Below are positions 1 through 9,682 of a stretch of DNA of 64,000 bases, piece by piece. Position 1 is the first letter of the stretch, and each line of letters starts with the position of its first letter. Source of the DNA: Halorussus salinus (GTDB taxonomy: Archaea; Halobacteriota; Halobacteria; Halobacteriales; Haladaptataceae); the NCBI RefSeq assembly GCF_004765815.2, contig NZ_ML974128.1:248001-312000 (forward strand). Reading direction: 5' to 3'. The notes under the pieces were generated by a model, which was not told where the DNA came from, did not search any database, and saw only the letters and a list, made by a program, of their open reading frames with translations. The translations under genes and the position numbers were made by a program.

Positions 1-111
1 CTGATAATCTTCGGCGCGCTGTTGGCGACGACGCTGTGGTCCTACGAGGAGTCGGGCGCGCCCGACTCCCGGACCGCCGACGCCGCGGCCGGGTATCCGA
101 GCGACGACTGA
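1..111 (+). CDS. C-terminal end of an unidentified membrane protein (partial)
   Basis: Only the last 36 codons are inside the window; the reading frame ends in TGA at 109-111. The visible part starts with a hydrophobic stretch (LIIFGALLATTLW), probably the end of a transmembrane helix. It is followed by a short acidic, Ala/Asp-rich tail typical of a haloarchaeal cytoplasmic or surface terminus. The family cannot be recognised from this fragment. Confidence 0.55.
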   Translation: MIIFGALLATTLWSYEESGAPDSRTADAAAGYPSDD

Positions 112-159
112 ACAATTTAGCGGCGCTCTCCTCCGAATCTGGACGGTTCGCGCCACGAT

Positions 160-168
160 TATATAGTA
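160..168 (+). promoter_or_regulatory. TATA-like box of the first ABC importer operon
   Basis: TATATAGTA stands about 35 nt upstream of the ATG at 199, in an otherwise GC-rich gap. The spacing predicts a short leader of about 10 nt. The GGGGGA just before the ATG could act as a weak ribosome-binding site. Confidence 0.5.
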
Positions 169-198
169 TCGCGTAGACGTGATGTCGGGGGAAAAACA

Positions 199-1119
199 AT
201 GGACATCGACAGGCGGTCGTTTGTCAAGGGGAGTGCAGGAATCGTCGGCGGACTCGCGTTGGGCGGAGTCTCCGGAGCGCAGGACCAAGGCGTGATTCGA
301 ATCGGGTCGGACATCCCGTACAAGCCGTTCGAGTACAGAACGCAGGACGGGACGCTGGTCGGGTTCGACGTGGACATCGCGGAGGCCATCTTCGGCGAGT
401 TAGACCGGGAGTACGAGTTCGTCCAGACCGGGTTCGACACCATCATTCCGAGTCTGAACAACGGGAACTTCCGCATCATCATGTCGGCGATGACCATCAA
501 CGACCAGCGGGCCGAGCAGGTGGACTTCTCGGAACCGTACTTCATCGCGTTCCAGACGGTCGCGATTCTGGAGAGCGGCAACATCCAAAGTCTGGAGGAC
601 CTCGAAGGGAAGACCGTCGCGGTCCAGAAGGGGACCACGGGCGAGGCCGCCGCTCAAGAACTGCAACAGCAGTTCGGCGGCAACCTCAACATCGACAGCT
701 ACGACCAGATTACGGGCGCGTTCAACGCCTTACTGAACAATCAGGCGGTCGCGGTCATCAACGACAACGCGGTCAATCTCCAGTACACCGAGGACCAAGA
801 GGCGGTCACCCTGCTTCAGGGCGAAGGACAGGCCGCCGAGGAGTTCGAGAGCGCGCCGCCCTACCTCACGCTGACGGTCGAACGCTACGGTATCGCGTTC
901 CGGCAGGACGACGACGAGTTCCGCCAGCAGGTCAACGAGGCGCTGAACGCCGTCATCGCGAGCGGTCGGTACGAGGAGATTTACAGCGAGTACTTCACCG
1001 GCGCGCCGCCACAGAGCATCTTGGACCGGGCGCGCCCGTCGCCGGGGACGACCGCGGCGAACGGGACCGAGAACGGCACGGCCGGGAACGCGACCGACAC
1101 CACGACGAACGGCGGGTAA
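199..1119 (+). CDS. Amino-acid ABC transporter substrate-binding protein (SBP family 3)
   Basis: 306 residues. The first 27 residues form a twin-arginine signal (DRRSFVKGSAG followed by a hydrophobic core), so the folded protein is probably exported by Tat. The mature part has the family-3 pattern: GSDIPYKPFEY, then GFDVDIAEAI, then the hinge segment MTINDQRAEQVDFSEPYF. These proteins bind polar amino acids outside the membrane and deliver them to the permease. The Thr/Asn/Gly-rich C-terminal tail (about 275-306) may be a glycosylated linker. It is the first gene of a three-gene operon with the permease (6 bp downstream) and the ATPase. The exact substrate cannot be read from the sequence. 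Confidence 0.9.
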   Translation: MDIDRRSFVKGSAGIVGGLALGGVSGAQDQGVIRIGSDIPYKPFEYRTQDGTLVGFDVDIAEAIFGELDREYEFVQTGFDTIIPSLNNGNFRIIMSAMTINDQRAEQVDFSEPYFIAFQTVAILESGNIQSLEDLEGKTVAVQKGTTGEAAAQELQQQFGGNLNIDSYDQITGAFNALLNNQAVAVINDNAVNLQYTEDQEAVTLLQGEGQAAEEFESAPPYLTLTVERYGIAFRQDDDEFRQQVNEALNAVIASGRYEEIYSEYFTGAPPQSILDRARPSPGTTAANGTENGTAGNATDTTTNGG

Positions 1120-1125
1120 TCCGAG

Positions 1126-2037
1126 ATGGGGGAGACGTACACCGACGAGCAGGCGGTGGAGGCACCCGGAGACGAGAGTCTGCTGACCGACGAGCGCGTC
1201 AAGTGGGCGGGGATGGCGGTGGCGCTGGTGTTCACGGCGCTCGTCGTCGGGTTCATCGGTCTCGTCCTCCTCGAGTACGTGAACTACGAACTGCTGACGG
1301 CGGTCGTGCCGCGATTCGTCGTAGCGTTCTTCCGGGTCGTGGTGGTGGTCGTCATCTCCAGCGTCCTCGCGGTCACTGCCGGGGTGTTCGTCGGGTTGGG
1401 TCGAGTCTCGCGTACCTCCATCACGCACGCCATCGCGACCGCGTACGTCCAGTTCTTCCGGGGGACGCCACTGCTGTTTCAGTTGTTCATCATCTATCTG
1501 GGCGTCCCGTCGCTGTGGGCGACGGGCCAGTTCCCGATATCGCAGGGGTGGCAGGTCTACCCGCCGATTCTGGTCATCGACTGGACGTTCATCACGGCCG
1601 TCGTCGCGCTGACGCTGAACCACGCGGCGTACGTCGGCGAGGCCGTGAAGGGCGGCATCAACGCGGTGCCCGACGGCCAGATGGAGGCCGCGCGGTCGCT
1701 CGGGATGTCGTACGTCGATTCGATGCAGGAGATAATTCTGCCCCAAGCGTGGCGCAACGCGCTGGCGGCCATCGGCAACGACCAAGTCATCTTGGTCAAG
1801 GACACGTCGCTGTTGACCGTCATCGCGTTCCCGGAGATAATCACCGTCTTCCGGGAGATAAACTCGAACACGTTCGACGCGTGGACGCCCATCGTCCTCG
1901 TGGCGGTGACGTATCTCGCCATCACGCTCCCGCTGATGCGGACCGTCCAGTATCTCGAAGACCGCGCCGAGTGGGGCACCGGCGACGACGAGGAGTCCGG
2001 ACTGTTGGCGGCGCTCGGGTTGGGTGAGCGCGCGTGA
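1126..2037 (+). CDS. Amino-acid ABC transporter permease (HisM/GlnP type)
   Basis: 303 residues with several transmembrane helices. [10 protein letters not shown] at about 110-119 is the signature of polar-amino-acid permeases. The cytoplasmic EAA loop ([19 protein letters not shown] from about 185) docks on the ATPase. It forms the membrane channel for the substrate bound by the upstream protein. The N-terminal extension of about 30 acidic residues before the first helix is longer than in bacterial homologues. The stop overlaps the GTG start of the ATPase gene by 4 bp, so the two are probably translationally coupled. Confidence 0.9.
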   Translation: MGETYTDEQAVEAPGDESLLTDERVKWAGMAVALVFTALVVGFIGLVLLEYVNYELLTAVVPRFVVAFFRVVVVVVISSVLAVTAGVFVGLGRVSRTSITHAIATAYVQFFRGTPLLFQLFIIYLGVPSLWATGQFPISQGWQVYPPILVIDWTFITAVVALTLNHAAYVGEAVKGGINAVPDGQMEAARSLGMSYVDSMQEIILPQAWRNALAAIGNDQVILVKDTSLLTVIAFPEIITVFREINSNTFDAWTPIVLVAVTYLAITLPLMRTVQYLEDRAEWGTGDDEESGLLAALGLGERA

Positions 2038-2813
2038 GCGACGCCGACGAGACCACCGTCACGACCGACGACCTCGCTAGCGGCCAACCGATGGTCGAGT
2101 TCGAGGGCGTGGACAAGTTCTTCGGGAGCGCCCACGTCCTGAAGGACATCGACCTCGCGGTCGAGGAGCAGGAAGTCGTCGTCGTCGTCGGCCCGAGCGG
2201 GAGCGGGAAGTCCACGCTCCTGCGCTGTGTCAACCGACTCGAAGAGATTCAGGACGGCGAGGTTCGCATCGGCGGGGAGTCCATCACCGCGCCGGGCGTG
2301 GACGTGAACCGACTCCGCCAGAAGGTCGGGATGGTGTTCCAGCACTTCAACCTCTTTCCGCACAAGACGGCCTTGGAGAACGTCACGCTCGCGCCCGTGC
2401 GAGTCCGCGGCCTCTCGAACGCCGAGGCCCGACAGACCGGCGAGGACCTGCTGGAGGAGGTCGGTCTGGGCGACCAGATGGACTCCTATCCCGCGGAACT
2501 CTCGGGCGGCCAGCAACAGCGGGTCGCCATCGCTCGCGCGCTGGCGATGGACCCCGACGTGATGCTGTTCGACGAGGTGACCTCGGCGCTCGACCCGGAA
2601 CTGGTCGGCGAGGTGCTGGGCGTCATGCGCGGCCTCGCCGAGGAGGGCATGACGATGCTCGTCGTGACTCACGAGATGGGGTTCGCCCGCGAGGTGGGCG
2701 ACCGCGTGGTGCTGATGTCGGAGGGACGCATCGTGGAGTCCGGCGCGCCAGCGGCGTTCTTCGACAGTCCGGAGACCGACCGAGCGAAGCAGTTCCTCCA
2801 GCGCGTACTGTGA
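2034..2813 (+). CDS. Amino-acid ABC transporter ATP-binding protein (GlnQ type)
   Basis: 259 residues. Walker [10 protein letters not shown] at 53-61, ABC signature LSGGQ at 156-160, Walker B VMLFDE at 176-181 and the H-loop His near 213 are all present, so it should hydrolyse ATP to drive import. The D-loop region reads DEVTSALDP, with Val where nearly all relatives, including the paralogue at 4457, have Pro. The GTG start overlaps the permease stop by 4 bp. The first 20 residues are an acidic extension. A strong hairpin follows the gene, ending the operon. Confidence 0.9.
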   Translation: MSDADETTVTTDDLASGQPMVEFEGVDKFFGSAHVLKDIDLAVEEQEVVVVVGPSGSGKSTLLRCVNRLEEIQDGEVRIGGESITAPGVDVNRLRQKVGMVFQHFNLFPHKTALENVTLAPVRVRGLSNAEARQTGEDLLEEVGLGDQMDSYPAELSGGQQQRVAIARALAMDPDVMLFDEVTSALDPELVGEVLGVMRGLAEEGMTMLVVTHEMGFAREVGDRVVLMSEGRIVESGAPAAFFDSPETDRAKQFLQRVL

Positions 2814-2826
2814 ATCGCAGTCTCGG

Positions 2827-2852
2827 CGACTCCGGGTGACTGCCCGGAGTCG
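2827..2852 (+). terminator. Hairpin terminator between the two ABC operons
   Basis: Perfect 10-bp inverted repeat CGACTCCGGG / CCCGGAGTCG with a 6-nt loop, 13 nt after the ATPase stop and followed by a moderately T-rich stretch (TCGGTCTTTGATT). This is the shape expected of a transcription end before the second, separately promoted importer operon. Confidence 0.6.
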
Positions 2853-2959
2853 TCGGTCTTTGATTGACGAAGCTTCAATAATCTGTCCCTTATACGCAAT
2901 TTTTGAAGGTTAAAATGGGTGAGAAAGGTTCAAAAGCGTAGTCTTCTTCCTGTGAGAGT

Positions 2960-3781
2960 ATGGAACACAGAACTTCCGTCGATATGGACCGGCGTACCTA
3001 CGTGAAGGTCGTCGGCGCGAGCAGTGTCGCAGGGCTGACCGCGACCGCGGGTTGCGTCGGTAGTCTCACCGGAAGCGGCGGCGACGAGACCCCCGACAAG
3101 ACCCTAACCGCCGGTACTGCGCCCGGCTTCCCCCCGTTCGAGATGAAGGAGGGCGGCGACCTCGTCGGCTTCGACATCGACCTGCTGGAGGCCGTCGTCG
3201 CCGAGAGCGAGTACACCCTCTCGGGGTGGGAGGAGTTCGAGTTCAAGGGCCTCACGCCCGCGCTCGGTAGCGAGAAGATAGACGTTATCGCGGCCGCGAT
3301 GACGATAAACGACAAGCGCGATAAGAATATCGACTTCTCGAACCCCTACTACAGCGCCGACCAGTCGATACTCGTGCGCAAGGGCGGCGACTTCTCGCCG
3401 TCGAAACTCGGCGACCTCTCGGGCCACCCCATCGGCGCGCAGAAGGGAACCACGGGCGAGGGCATCGTCAAGGACGAACTCGTCTCGACGGACCAACTGA
3501 AGCAGTCGAACTACAACTCGTACGGAAGCTACGTGCTGGCGGTCGAGGACCTCGTGAACGGCAACATCGACGCCATCGTCATCGACAAGCCGGTCGCCCA
3601 GACCTTCCAGAGCGAGCGCGACGTTTCCATCGCGTTCACCTACGAGACCGGCGAGCAGTACGGGTTCGGCGTGCGAGAGGGCGACAGCGACGTGCAGTCG
3701 GCGCTCGACACCGGCCTGAAAGCCGTTCGCGACAGCGGCGAGTACGCCGAGATTCGCAACGAGTGGTTCAGCGACTCGTAG
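2960..3781 (+). CDS. Amino-acid ABC substrate-binding lipoprotein (SBP family 3)
   Basis: 273 residues from this ATG. A second ATG at 2984 (MDRRTYVKV) gives a more usual signal and may be the true start. The signal combines a twin arginine (DRRTYVKV) with a lipobox-like TATAGC, so the protein is probably Tat-exported and lipid-anchored at Cys. Family-3 hallmarks: GTAPGFPPFE, GFDIDLLEAV and MTINDKRDKNIDFSNPYY. It heads a second importer operon with permease, ATPase and permease, related to the one at 199 but with a lipoprotein instead of a freely secreted binder. The substrate is probably a polar or basic amino acid. Confidence 0.9.
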   Translation: MEHRTSVDMDRRTYVKVVGASSVAGLTATAGCVGSLTGSGGDETPDKTLTAGTAPGFPPFEMKEGGDLVGFDIDLLEAVVAESEYTLSGWEEFEFKGLTPALGSEKIDVIAAAMTINDKRDKNIDFSNPYYSADQSILVRKGGDFSPSKLGDLSGHPIGAQKGTTGEGIVKDELVSTDQLKQSNYNSYGSYVLAVEDLVNGNIDAIVIDKPVAQTFQSERDVSIAFTYETGEQYGFGVREGDSDVQSALDTGLKAVRDSGEYAEIRNEWFSDS

Positions 3782-3785
3782 AGCC

Positions 3786-4460
3786 GTGCTGACTCCGCTG
3801 CTGTCGAGCGACTGGGCGTTCGTCGCCGACAACGTGCCGTATCTGTTCGGTGGCATCGTGCTGACCGTCGCGCTGACGGCCGCCAGCATCCTGCTCGGCT
3901 TCCTCGCCGGATTCCCGGCGGGAACCGTCGAGGTGTACGGCGGCCGCTACGCGAGCGGCGCGGTCGAGACCGTCGGCGTCGTCCTCCGAGGGACGCCCAT
4001 CGTCGTCATCCTGCTGTTCGCGTATTTCGGGACGCCCATCGAGAGCGCGTTCGTCGCGGCCGTCCTCGGACTCGGACTCCGGAGCGGAGCCTACCAGTCC
4101 CAGATATTCCGCGGTGCGATACAGAGCGTCGACGAGGGCCAGATGGAGGCGGCCCGCGCCGTCGGACTGTCCCGACTGCAAGCGATTCGTCGCGTCGTCG
4201 TCCCGCAGGCGCTCCGCCGGTCGATTCCGGGGTTCCAGAACGAGTTTACCATCGTCCTCAAGGACACGAGCGTCGCGTTCGCTATCGGTCTCTCGGAACT
4301 GCTGACCCGAAGCAACGACCTGTTCGTCCAGAACACCAACGCCGTGCTGGAGGTCATCCTGTTCGCCAGCGCGGTGTACTTCGTGCTGACGTTCGTCACG
4401 AATCGGACGCTGGACTACGTCGGCAACGTCTTCGCGATTCCTACGGGTGATTCAACATGA
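3786..4460 (+). CDS. Amino-acid ABC transporter permease, short form
   Basis: 224 residues starting at GTG, 4 nt after the upstream stop. It has about five transmembrane helices, the RGTPIVVIL motif and the EAA loop QMEAARAVGLSRLQAIRRVV. It is close to the minimal size of this family. The last codons overlap the ATPase start (ATGA). A second, longer permease follows the ATPase, so the functional channel may be a heterodimer of this protein and that at 5199. Confidence 0.88.
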   Translation: MLTPLLSSDWAFVADNVPYLFGGIVLTVALTAASILLGFLAGFPAGTVEVYGGRYASGAVETVGVVLRGTPIVVILLFAYFGTPIESAFVAAVLGLGLRSGAYQSQIFRGAIQSVDEGQMEAARAVGLSRLQAIRRVVVPQALRRSIPGFQNEFTIVLKDTSVAFAIGLSELLTRSNDLFVQNTNAVLEVILFASAVYFVLTFVTNRTLDYVGNVFAIPTGDST

Positions 4461-5206
4461 GTCTGCTACGCGTCGAGAACCTCTCGAAGAGCTACGGTGA
4501 CGAACGCGTCCTCCGGGACGTGAGTTTCGAGATGGACCGAGGAGACGTGGAAGTCCTCGTCGGCCCGAGCGGGAGCGGGAAGTCCACGCTCCTGCGGTGT
4601 ATCAACCGCCTCACGGAGACTGATTCGGGCGAGGTCTACCTCGACGGCGACCTCACGACCGCTCCCGACGCGAACGTGAACGAACTCCGGCGAAACGTCG
4701 GGATGGTGTTTCAGGACTTCAACCTGTTCGCGCACCTGACCGCTCGCAAGAACATCACGCTCGGTCTCCGACGAGTCAAGGGACTCTCGGAGGAGGAGGC
4801 CCGGAGCGTGGCCGACGAACACCTCGATATGGTCGGACTCGCGGCGCAGGCCGACTCCTACCCCGCGGAACTGTCGGGCGGCCAGAAACAGCGCGTCGGC
4901 ATCGCCCGCGCGCTGGCGATGGAGCCGAAACTGATGCTGTTCGACGAACCGACCAGCGCGCTCGACCCCGAACTCGTCGGCGAGGTGGTCGGCGTGATGC
5001 AGAAACTGGTCGAGCGCGGGATGACGATGCTCGTGGTGACCCACGAGATGGGGTTCGCTCGGTCGGCCGCCAGCACGGTCACGTTCCTCGAAGACGGCCA
5101 AATCGTCGAGCGCGGCCCGCCGGAACAGTTGTTCGAGAGGCCCGAGAAGGCGCGAACCGAGGAGTTCCTCGGTCGCCTCGACAGCGTCCACGCCGACCAT
5201 GAGTGA
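4457..5206 (+). CDS. Amino-acid ABC transporter ATP-binding protein (GlnQ type)
   Basis: 249 residues. Walker [10 protein letters not shown] at 36-44, LSGGQ at 139-143, canonical Walker B/D-loop DEPTSALDP, and H-loop VVTHEM. Its ATG overlaps the permease stop. Over the Walker A region it shares 40 identical nucleotides with the ATPase gene of the first operon (2185-2224 and 4557-4596), which fits paralogy with strong codon conservation or gene conversion. It powers the importer encoded around it. Confidence 0.9.
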   Translation: MSLLRVENLSKSYGDERVLRDVSFEMDRGDVEVLVGPSGSGKSTLLRCINRLTETDSGEVYLDGDLTTAPDANVNELRRNVGMVFQDFNLFAHLTARKNITLGLRRVKGLSEEEARSVADEHLDMVGLAAQADSYPAELSGGQKQRVGIARALAMEPKLMLFDEPTSALDPELVGEVVGVMQKLVERGMTMLVVTHEMGFARSAASTVTFLEDGQIVERGPPEQLFERPEKARTEEFLGRLDSVHADHE

Positions 5207-6179
5207 CGTTACTCGCCGGGCGACGGCGGTCCCGCGCTGGCGGTCGTACGGACTCCGGCAGTGGCTCGCCGTCGCAGTCGGGGCGCTGTTCTGGGGGTGG
5301 CTCGTCTTCCGGTGGGTCAACGATTTGCTCCTCGGCGGGGCCGTCGTGTCGCCCGGCCAGCCGCTCGTTCCGGCCGCGACGTTCGCCGGAGTCGCCGAGT
5401 CGCTGTCGGCGACGGCCGACGCGCTCGGTCTCCTCGGCTGGCCCCTTTCGCAGGTCGCGGGACTGTTCTCGTTTCTCGCGACCGGCGCGTCGGCGCTCCC
5501 CGGACTGGCACAGGGCGCGTGGTTGACCGTCGTGCTGACGGTCACCAGCATCGCGCTGGGGTTCCTCCTCGCCGTTCCGCTCGCGGTCGCGCGGGTGTAC
5601 GGCGACCGGACGGCGTGGCTCTCGCTCGGATACACCGAACTCATCCGCGGGACGCCGCTGCTCGCCCAACTGTTCGTGCTGTACTACGGGACCGGGCTGT
5701 CGGCGTGGGTACGCGAACTGCCGCTCGTCGGCGTCGGCTTCGTCCCCGGTCAGGCCGTCTGGGTCGCCATCGTCGGCTTCACCATCAACGGTTCGGCCTA
5801 CCAGTCGGAGTACATCCGGGCGGCCATCGAGAGCGTCGATTCGGGACAACTGACCGCGGCCCGCGCCGTCGGACTGTCGAAGCTCGCGGGGATTCGCCAC
5901 GTCGTCCTCCCGCAGGGGCTTCGCTACGCGATACCCGGCTGGTCGAACGAACTCGTCTACCTCATCAAGTACTCGTCGCTGGCGGCGTTCATCACGGTTC
6001 CCGAACTGTTCGAGCGCGCCGACGCCATCGCCTCGGAGTCGTTCGAGTTCACCACGATGTACGCGTTCGCCGCGCTCGTCTACCTCGGACTCGTCCTCTC
6101 GGCTTCGAAGCTAATGTCGGCCGTGGAACGACGGTCCGCAATCCCCGGCATCGGCAACGTCGAGGGCCGGGACCGGTAG
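5199..6179 (+). CDS. Amino-acid ABC transporter permease, long form
   Basis: 326 residues, overlapping the ATPase gene by 8 bp. The N-terminal third holds an extra hydrophobic helix (about 22-45) and a loop before the conserved channel core. The core has IRGTPLLAQLFVLYYG and the EAA loop QLTAARAVGLSKLAGIRHVV. It is the second permease of this operon. Fused or extended N-termini of this kind are known in haloarchaeal HisM-like permeases. It is the last gene of the operon. Confidence 0.88.
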   Translation: MSDVTRRATAVPRWRSYGLRQWLAVAVGALFWGWLVFRWVNDLLLGGAVVSPGQPLVPAATFAGVAESLSATADALGLLGWPLSQVAGLFSFLATGASALPGLAQGAWLTVVLTVTSIALGFLLAVPLAVARVYGDRTAWLSLGYTELIRGTPLLAQLFVLYYGTGLSAWVRELPLVGVGFVPGQAVWVAIVGFTINGSAYQSEYIRAAIESVDSGQLTAARAVGLSKLAGIRHVVLPQGLRYAIPGWSNELVYLIKYSSLAAFITVPELFERADAIASESFEFTTMYAFAALVYLGLVLSASKLMSAVERRSAIPGIGNVEGRDR

Positions 6180-6312
6180 CCGAACCGTCTGTCGGGGCGG
6201 GAACTCCTCGACTCCCGAAACGGAGGCTCCTCGGTACTCCCGAAATCGCGTGCCGAGCGCGTTTCTTTCAGTCGCAACTCCTATGTGATACCGACTACCA
6301 CTGACCGGGTAG

Positions 6313-7998
6313 ATGGCTCTCGAAAGCATCGACGCTGGCGTCTGGTCGCTCGTCCCCGCAATCCTCGCTATCACGTTGGCGTGGACGACGCGAGACGCAC
6401 TCATCGGCCTGTTCGTCGGCGTAGCGAGCGCCGGACCGGTCTACGGCGCGATAAAGCCGGGCGCGGACGCGGTGGGCGTGCCGCCGGACTTGGTGGGCAC
6501 GCCGCTGGGCAACGCTCTCGGCGCGCTGTTCGGCCTGAAACTGATTCCGACGCTCGTCGCCACCGCACCGCTGTTCAGTTCCGCGTGGTACGTCGAGAAC
6601 GTCCTGCTGGCTATCTTCGCCATCGGCGGGATGATCGGACTCATGATTCGGGCGGGCGCGATTCAGGGCGTCCTCGAAGCCCTCGCCGACTGGGCCGACT
6701 CCCCGGCCGACGCCGAGAAGGCCGCCTTCCTCGCCGGAATCGCGGTCCACATAGACGACTACTTCAACTGTCTGGTGGTCGGGTCGATGATGCGCCCGCT
6801 GACGGACAAGTACAACGTCTCGCGGGCGAAACTGGCCTACTACGTGGACTCGGCAGGGAGTCCGGCCGCGCGCCTCGCGTTCTACTCGACGTGGGGCGCG
6901 GCGCTCATCGGCTTCATCGGCGCGGGACTGGAGTCGGCGGCGACCCAAGACGTGCTTCCCCAAGCGATGGACGGGTTCGTACAGGCGGGAAGCGACGGCC
7001 CGACCGCGGTCACGGCCGAAATCTGGCCGCTGTTCTTCAACAGCCTCTTCTTCGGCTTTTACTCGTGGGTCGCGCTCGTCATCGCGGCGCTGGTCGCGTG
7101 GCAGGTGTTCCCCAATATCGCTGGCATGGGCCGCGAGGAGTCCCGCGCTCGCGCCGGAAACGGCGTCGTCGGCGACGACCACGACCCGATGATATCCGAG
7201 GAGATGGACCGCTACGAGATGGCCGAGAGCGCGACGCCCGACTGGCGGAACTTCGCCGTTCCAGTCGGCACGATGATTCTGGTCGGTCTCGGCGCGATGT
7301 TCTGGCGCGGGAGTCCCGTCGTTCACGTCCCCGGCAAGCCCGAGAACCTGCTGTTCGCGCTCGGGGGCTACCAACTGATGGTGCCGCCCGCGGGCGAGTG
7401 GGCGTTCAACATCGGCGGCGTCAGGTTGGGACTCGCGGCGACGGCGGCGCTGGTCGTCGCGGCGGTCCTGTTCCGCCTGCGTGGCGACATCCCGAGCAAC
7501 GACGACGCGACCGACGCGATGGTCCACGGGTTCAAGGGCATCTTCCTCGCGGCGCTCATCCTGATGTTGGCCTCGTCGATTCAGAACAGCGTCACCGTGC
7601 TGGGTATCTCGGACTTCGTGACCGACTGGTTCCAAGGCGTCCCGGCCGCGGTGATTCCCCTACTCGTGTTCCTCGCGACCGCGGGCATCAGTTTCTCCGA
7701 CGGGAGTTCGTGGTCCACCTACGGCATCATGTTCCCCATCGCCATCCCGGTCGCGTTCACCACGGGCGCGAATCTGCCGCTAGTGTTGGGCGCGGTGTTC
7801 AGCGGCGGCATCTTCGGCGACCACGCCTCGCCCATCTCCGATACGACGGTGCTGGCCTCCTCGACCGCGGGGAGCGACCACCTCGTCCACGTCCGAACCC
7901 AGATTCCCTACGCAGTCATCACGGCGACCATCGCGGGGACGCTCTTTTTGCTCCTCGGAGTGGTCCTGCCGCAGGGCTTCGAAATCTTCCCGTACTGA
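6313..7998 (+). CDS. NhaC-family Na+/H+ antiporter or amino-acid/H+ exchanger
   Basis: 561 residues with about 11-12 hydrophobic segments. Family features include IDDYFNCLVVGSMMRPLTDK in the first half and DGSSWSTYGIMFPIAIPVAF plus FGDHASPISDTTVLASS in the second. These mark the NhaC/ion-transporter superfamily. A hydrophilic cytoplasmic loop (about 275-300, acidic) separates the two halves. It probably exports Na+ in exchange for H+, a housekeeping need in a halophile. Amino-acid exchange, as in some family members, cannot be excluded, and the two amino-acid importers upstream keep that option open. Confidence 0.85.
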   Translation: MALESIDAGVWSLVPAILAITLAWTTRDALIGLFVGVASAGPVYGAIKPGADAVGVPPDLVGTPLGNALGALFGLKLIPTLVATAPLFSSAWYVENVLLAIFAIGGMIGLMIRAGAIQGVLEALADWADSPADAEKAAFLAGIAVHIDDYFNCLVVGSMMRPLTDKYNVSRAKLAYYVDSAGSPAARLAFYSTWGAALIGFIGAGLESAATQDVLPQAMDGFVQAGSDGPTAVTAEIWPLFFNSLFFGFYSWVALVIAALVAWQVFPNIAGMGREESRARAGNGVVGDDHDPMISEEMDRYEMAESATPDWRNFAVPVGTMILVGLGAMFWRGSPVVHVPGKPENLLFALGGYQLMVPPAGEWAFNIGGVRLGLAATAALVVAAVLFRLRGDIPSNDDATDAMVHGFKGIFLAALILMLASSIQNSVTVLGISDFVTDWFQGVPAAVIPLLVFLATAGISFSDGSSWSTYGIMFPIAIPVAFTTGANLPLVLGAVFSGGIFGDHASPISDTTVLASSTAGSDHLVHVRTQIPYAVITATIAGTLFLLLGVVLPQGFEIFPY

Positions 7999-8099
7999 CC
8001 GCCTTCTCCTCGTCGCTCTCGTCGTAGGAGTTCCCTTCCGTCGCGGTAACCGCCGTCTTCGGGTCCGAAGGGGCGTTTTACCTCAGATTGTCACGCAGA

Positions 8100-8108
8100 G
8101 AAATATAT
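8100..8108 (+). promoter_or_regulatory. TATA-like box for the ATP-grasp gene
   Basis: AAATATATG lies about 58 nt upstream of the preferred ATG at 8163. A transcript would start near 8130, so the in-frame TTG at 8088 would lie outside it. This supports the shorter protein. Confidence 0.4.
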
Positions 8109-8162
8109 GCGTACCTCAACAGATTCCGCATAACAAAGCCGACGAAAACCGATTGGGAACGC

Positions 8163-9596
8163 ATGGGAGACCCCCATCCCGCCACCGAGTCCACGGTGGT
8201 CGTGCCCGCCATCGACACGGCGAGTAGCACGGCCGCCATCCGGTCGCTCGGTCGGCACGGTATCCGGACTATCGCAGTTTCCGAGCGCGAGACTCCACCG
8301 GCGAGGAGTTCGAAGTATTGCGACGAGTTCGTCACAGTTCCCGACCCGACGCGCGACTTACAGGCGTACGAGGAGGCCCTCTTCGAACTCGCGCGCCGCG
8401 AACGCGTCGACACTATCCTCCCCTTCCGCGAACCGGACGTGTACCTCCTCGCGCGCAACCGCGAGGCGTTCGCCGACCACGTGGGCACGCCGTGGCCCAC
8501 GCTCGACCGCCTCCGCGGCGCTCAAGACCGCGTGGAACTGTTCGACGCCGCGGCCGCGGCTGGCGTCTCGGCACCGGAAACCGCGCTACTGGACGAGTGG
8601 AACGAGTGGGACCGCGACGTTATCGTCAAACCCCGCTACACGGTCCACGCCGCCGAGTACTCCGACCGGTTCGCCCGGAGTCACACCCAGTGGAGTTCGA
8701 CCCGCTACGTCGCGCCCGACGAGACGCCCGACCGGGACGCGCTGGTCGCGGAGATGGGTCACGTCCCGCTCGTCCAAGAGTACGTCCCCGACTCCGACGA
8801 GTACGGCTTCTTCGCGCTCTACGACGAGGGCGAACCGCTGGCCACCTTCCAGCATCGCCAGCGCCGCGGGTGGGAGTACTCCGGCGGGCCGAGCGCCTAC
8901 CGCGAGTCGGTCGATATCCCCGAACTGGAGACCGCTGGCCGCCGACTGCTGGACGAACTCGACTGGCACGGCGTCGCGATGGTCGAGTTCCTCCGAGACC
9001 CCGAGACCGGCGAGTTCGAACTCATGGAGGTCAACCCGCGGTTCTGGTCGTCGCTTCCGTTCACCGTGCAGGCGGGCGTCGATTTCCCCACGCTCTACTG
9101 GCGGCGCGCGACCGGCAGACCCGTCGCGCGCCCGCCCGACTACGACGCGGGCGTCGCTGGCCACCTGCTCCGCGGAGAACTCCTCCATCTGGCGAGCATC
9201 CTCACCGACGACTTCCCGCTGGTCTCCCGGCCCTCGTTCGCCGAGACGGCGCTCGCCGTCGCCGGGTCGGTCGTCCGCGACCGCCGGTTCGACTACCTCA
9301 GCGCCGACGACTTCGGGCCGTTCGCCCGCGACGTTCGGAACACGGCGGGTCTCCTCGTGCCGGGCGCGGGCGACGCCGCGGACTCACCGGACCTGCCCGA
9401 GGGCGCGACTCGCCCGCCGGAACTGGTCGAGGTCCCGTCCGAGGCCGTCGCTCCGGCCGCCGACCGACCCGACGCCGCGGGCGAACGGTCCGGCGTCGCG
9501 ACGGCCGAGCGTTCCCGGTCCGCGCGAGACAAACATCTACAATCAGTAGAGAAATCTGCACCGATGTCAGAGCAAGCGAAATCGTCGTCGGACTGA
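8163..9596 (+). CDS. ATP-grasp carboxylate-amine ligase
   Basis: 477 residues from the ATG at 8163. The frame is open to a TTG at 8088, but that stretch is basic and carries the likely promoter. The fold follows the carbamoyl-phosphate-synthetase-like ATP-grasp pattern: an N-terminal nucleotide-binding-like domain (VVVPAIDTASSTAAIRSL), the ATP-binding Lys in VIVKPRY, and metal-binding residues in MEVNPRFWSSLPF. Such enzymes couple a carboxylate to an amine. Haloarchaeal homologues are often near cell-surface or amino-acid genes, but the substrate is not known. The last 90 residues are an Ala/Pro/Asp-rich disordered tail that does not look conserved. Confidence 0.8.
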   Translation: MGDPHPATESTVVVPAIDTASSTAAIRSLGRHGIRTIAVSERETPPARSSKYCDEFVTVPDPTRDLQAYEEALFELARRERVDTILPFREPDVYLLARNREAFADHVGTPWPTLDRLRGAQDRVELFDAAAAAGVSAPETALLDEWNEWDRDVIVKPRYTVHAAEYSDRFARSHTQWSSTRYVAPDETPDRDALVAEMGHVPLVQEYVPDSDEYGFFALYDEGEPLATFQHRQRRGWEYSGGPSAYRESVDIPELETAGRRLLDELDWHGVAMVEFLRDPETGEFELMEVNPRFWSSLPFTVQAGVDFPTLYWRRATGRPVARPPDYDAGVAGHLLRGELLHLASILTDDFPLVSRPSFAETALAVAGSVVRDRRFDYLSADDFGPFARDVRNTAGLLVPGAGDAADSPDLPEGATRPPELVEVPSEAVAPAADRPDAAGERSGVATAERSRSARDKHLQSVEKSAPMSEQAKSSSD

Positions 9597-9682
9597 CTCG
9601 GCGGCGGTCAGCGGTCGGCGGGTCGGCTTCGGCGGGTCGGCCGACCCCGGCCGCGTTCGACCGACGAACTGACTCCCCGGAC

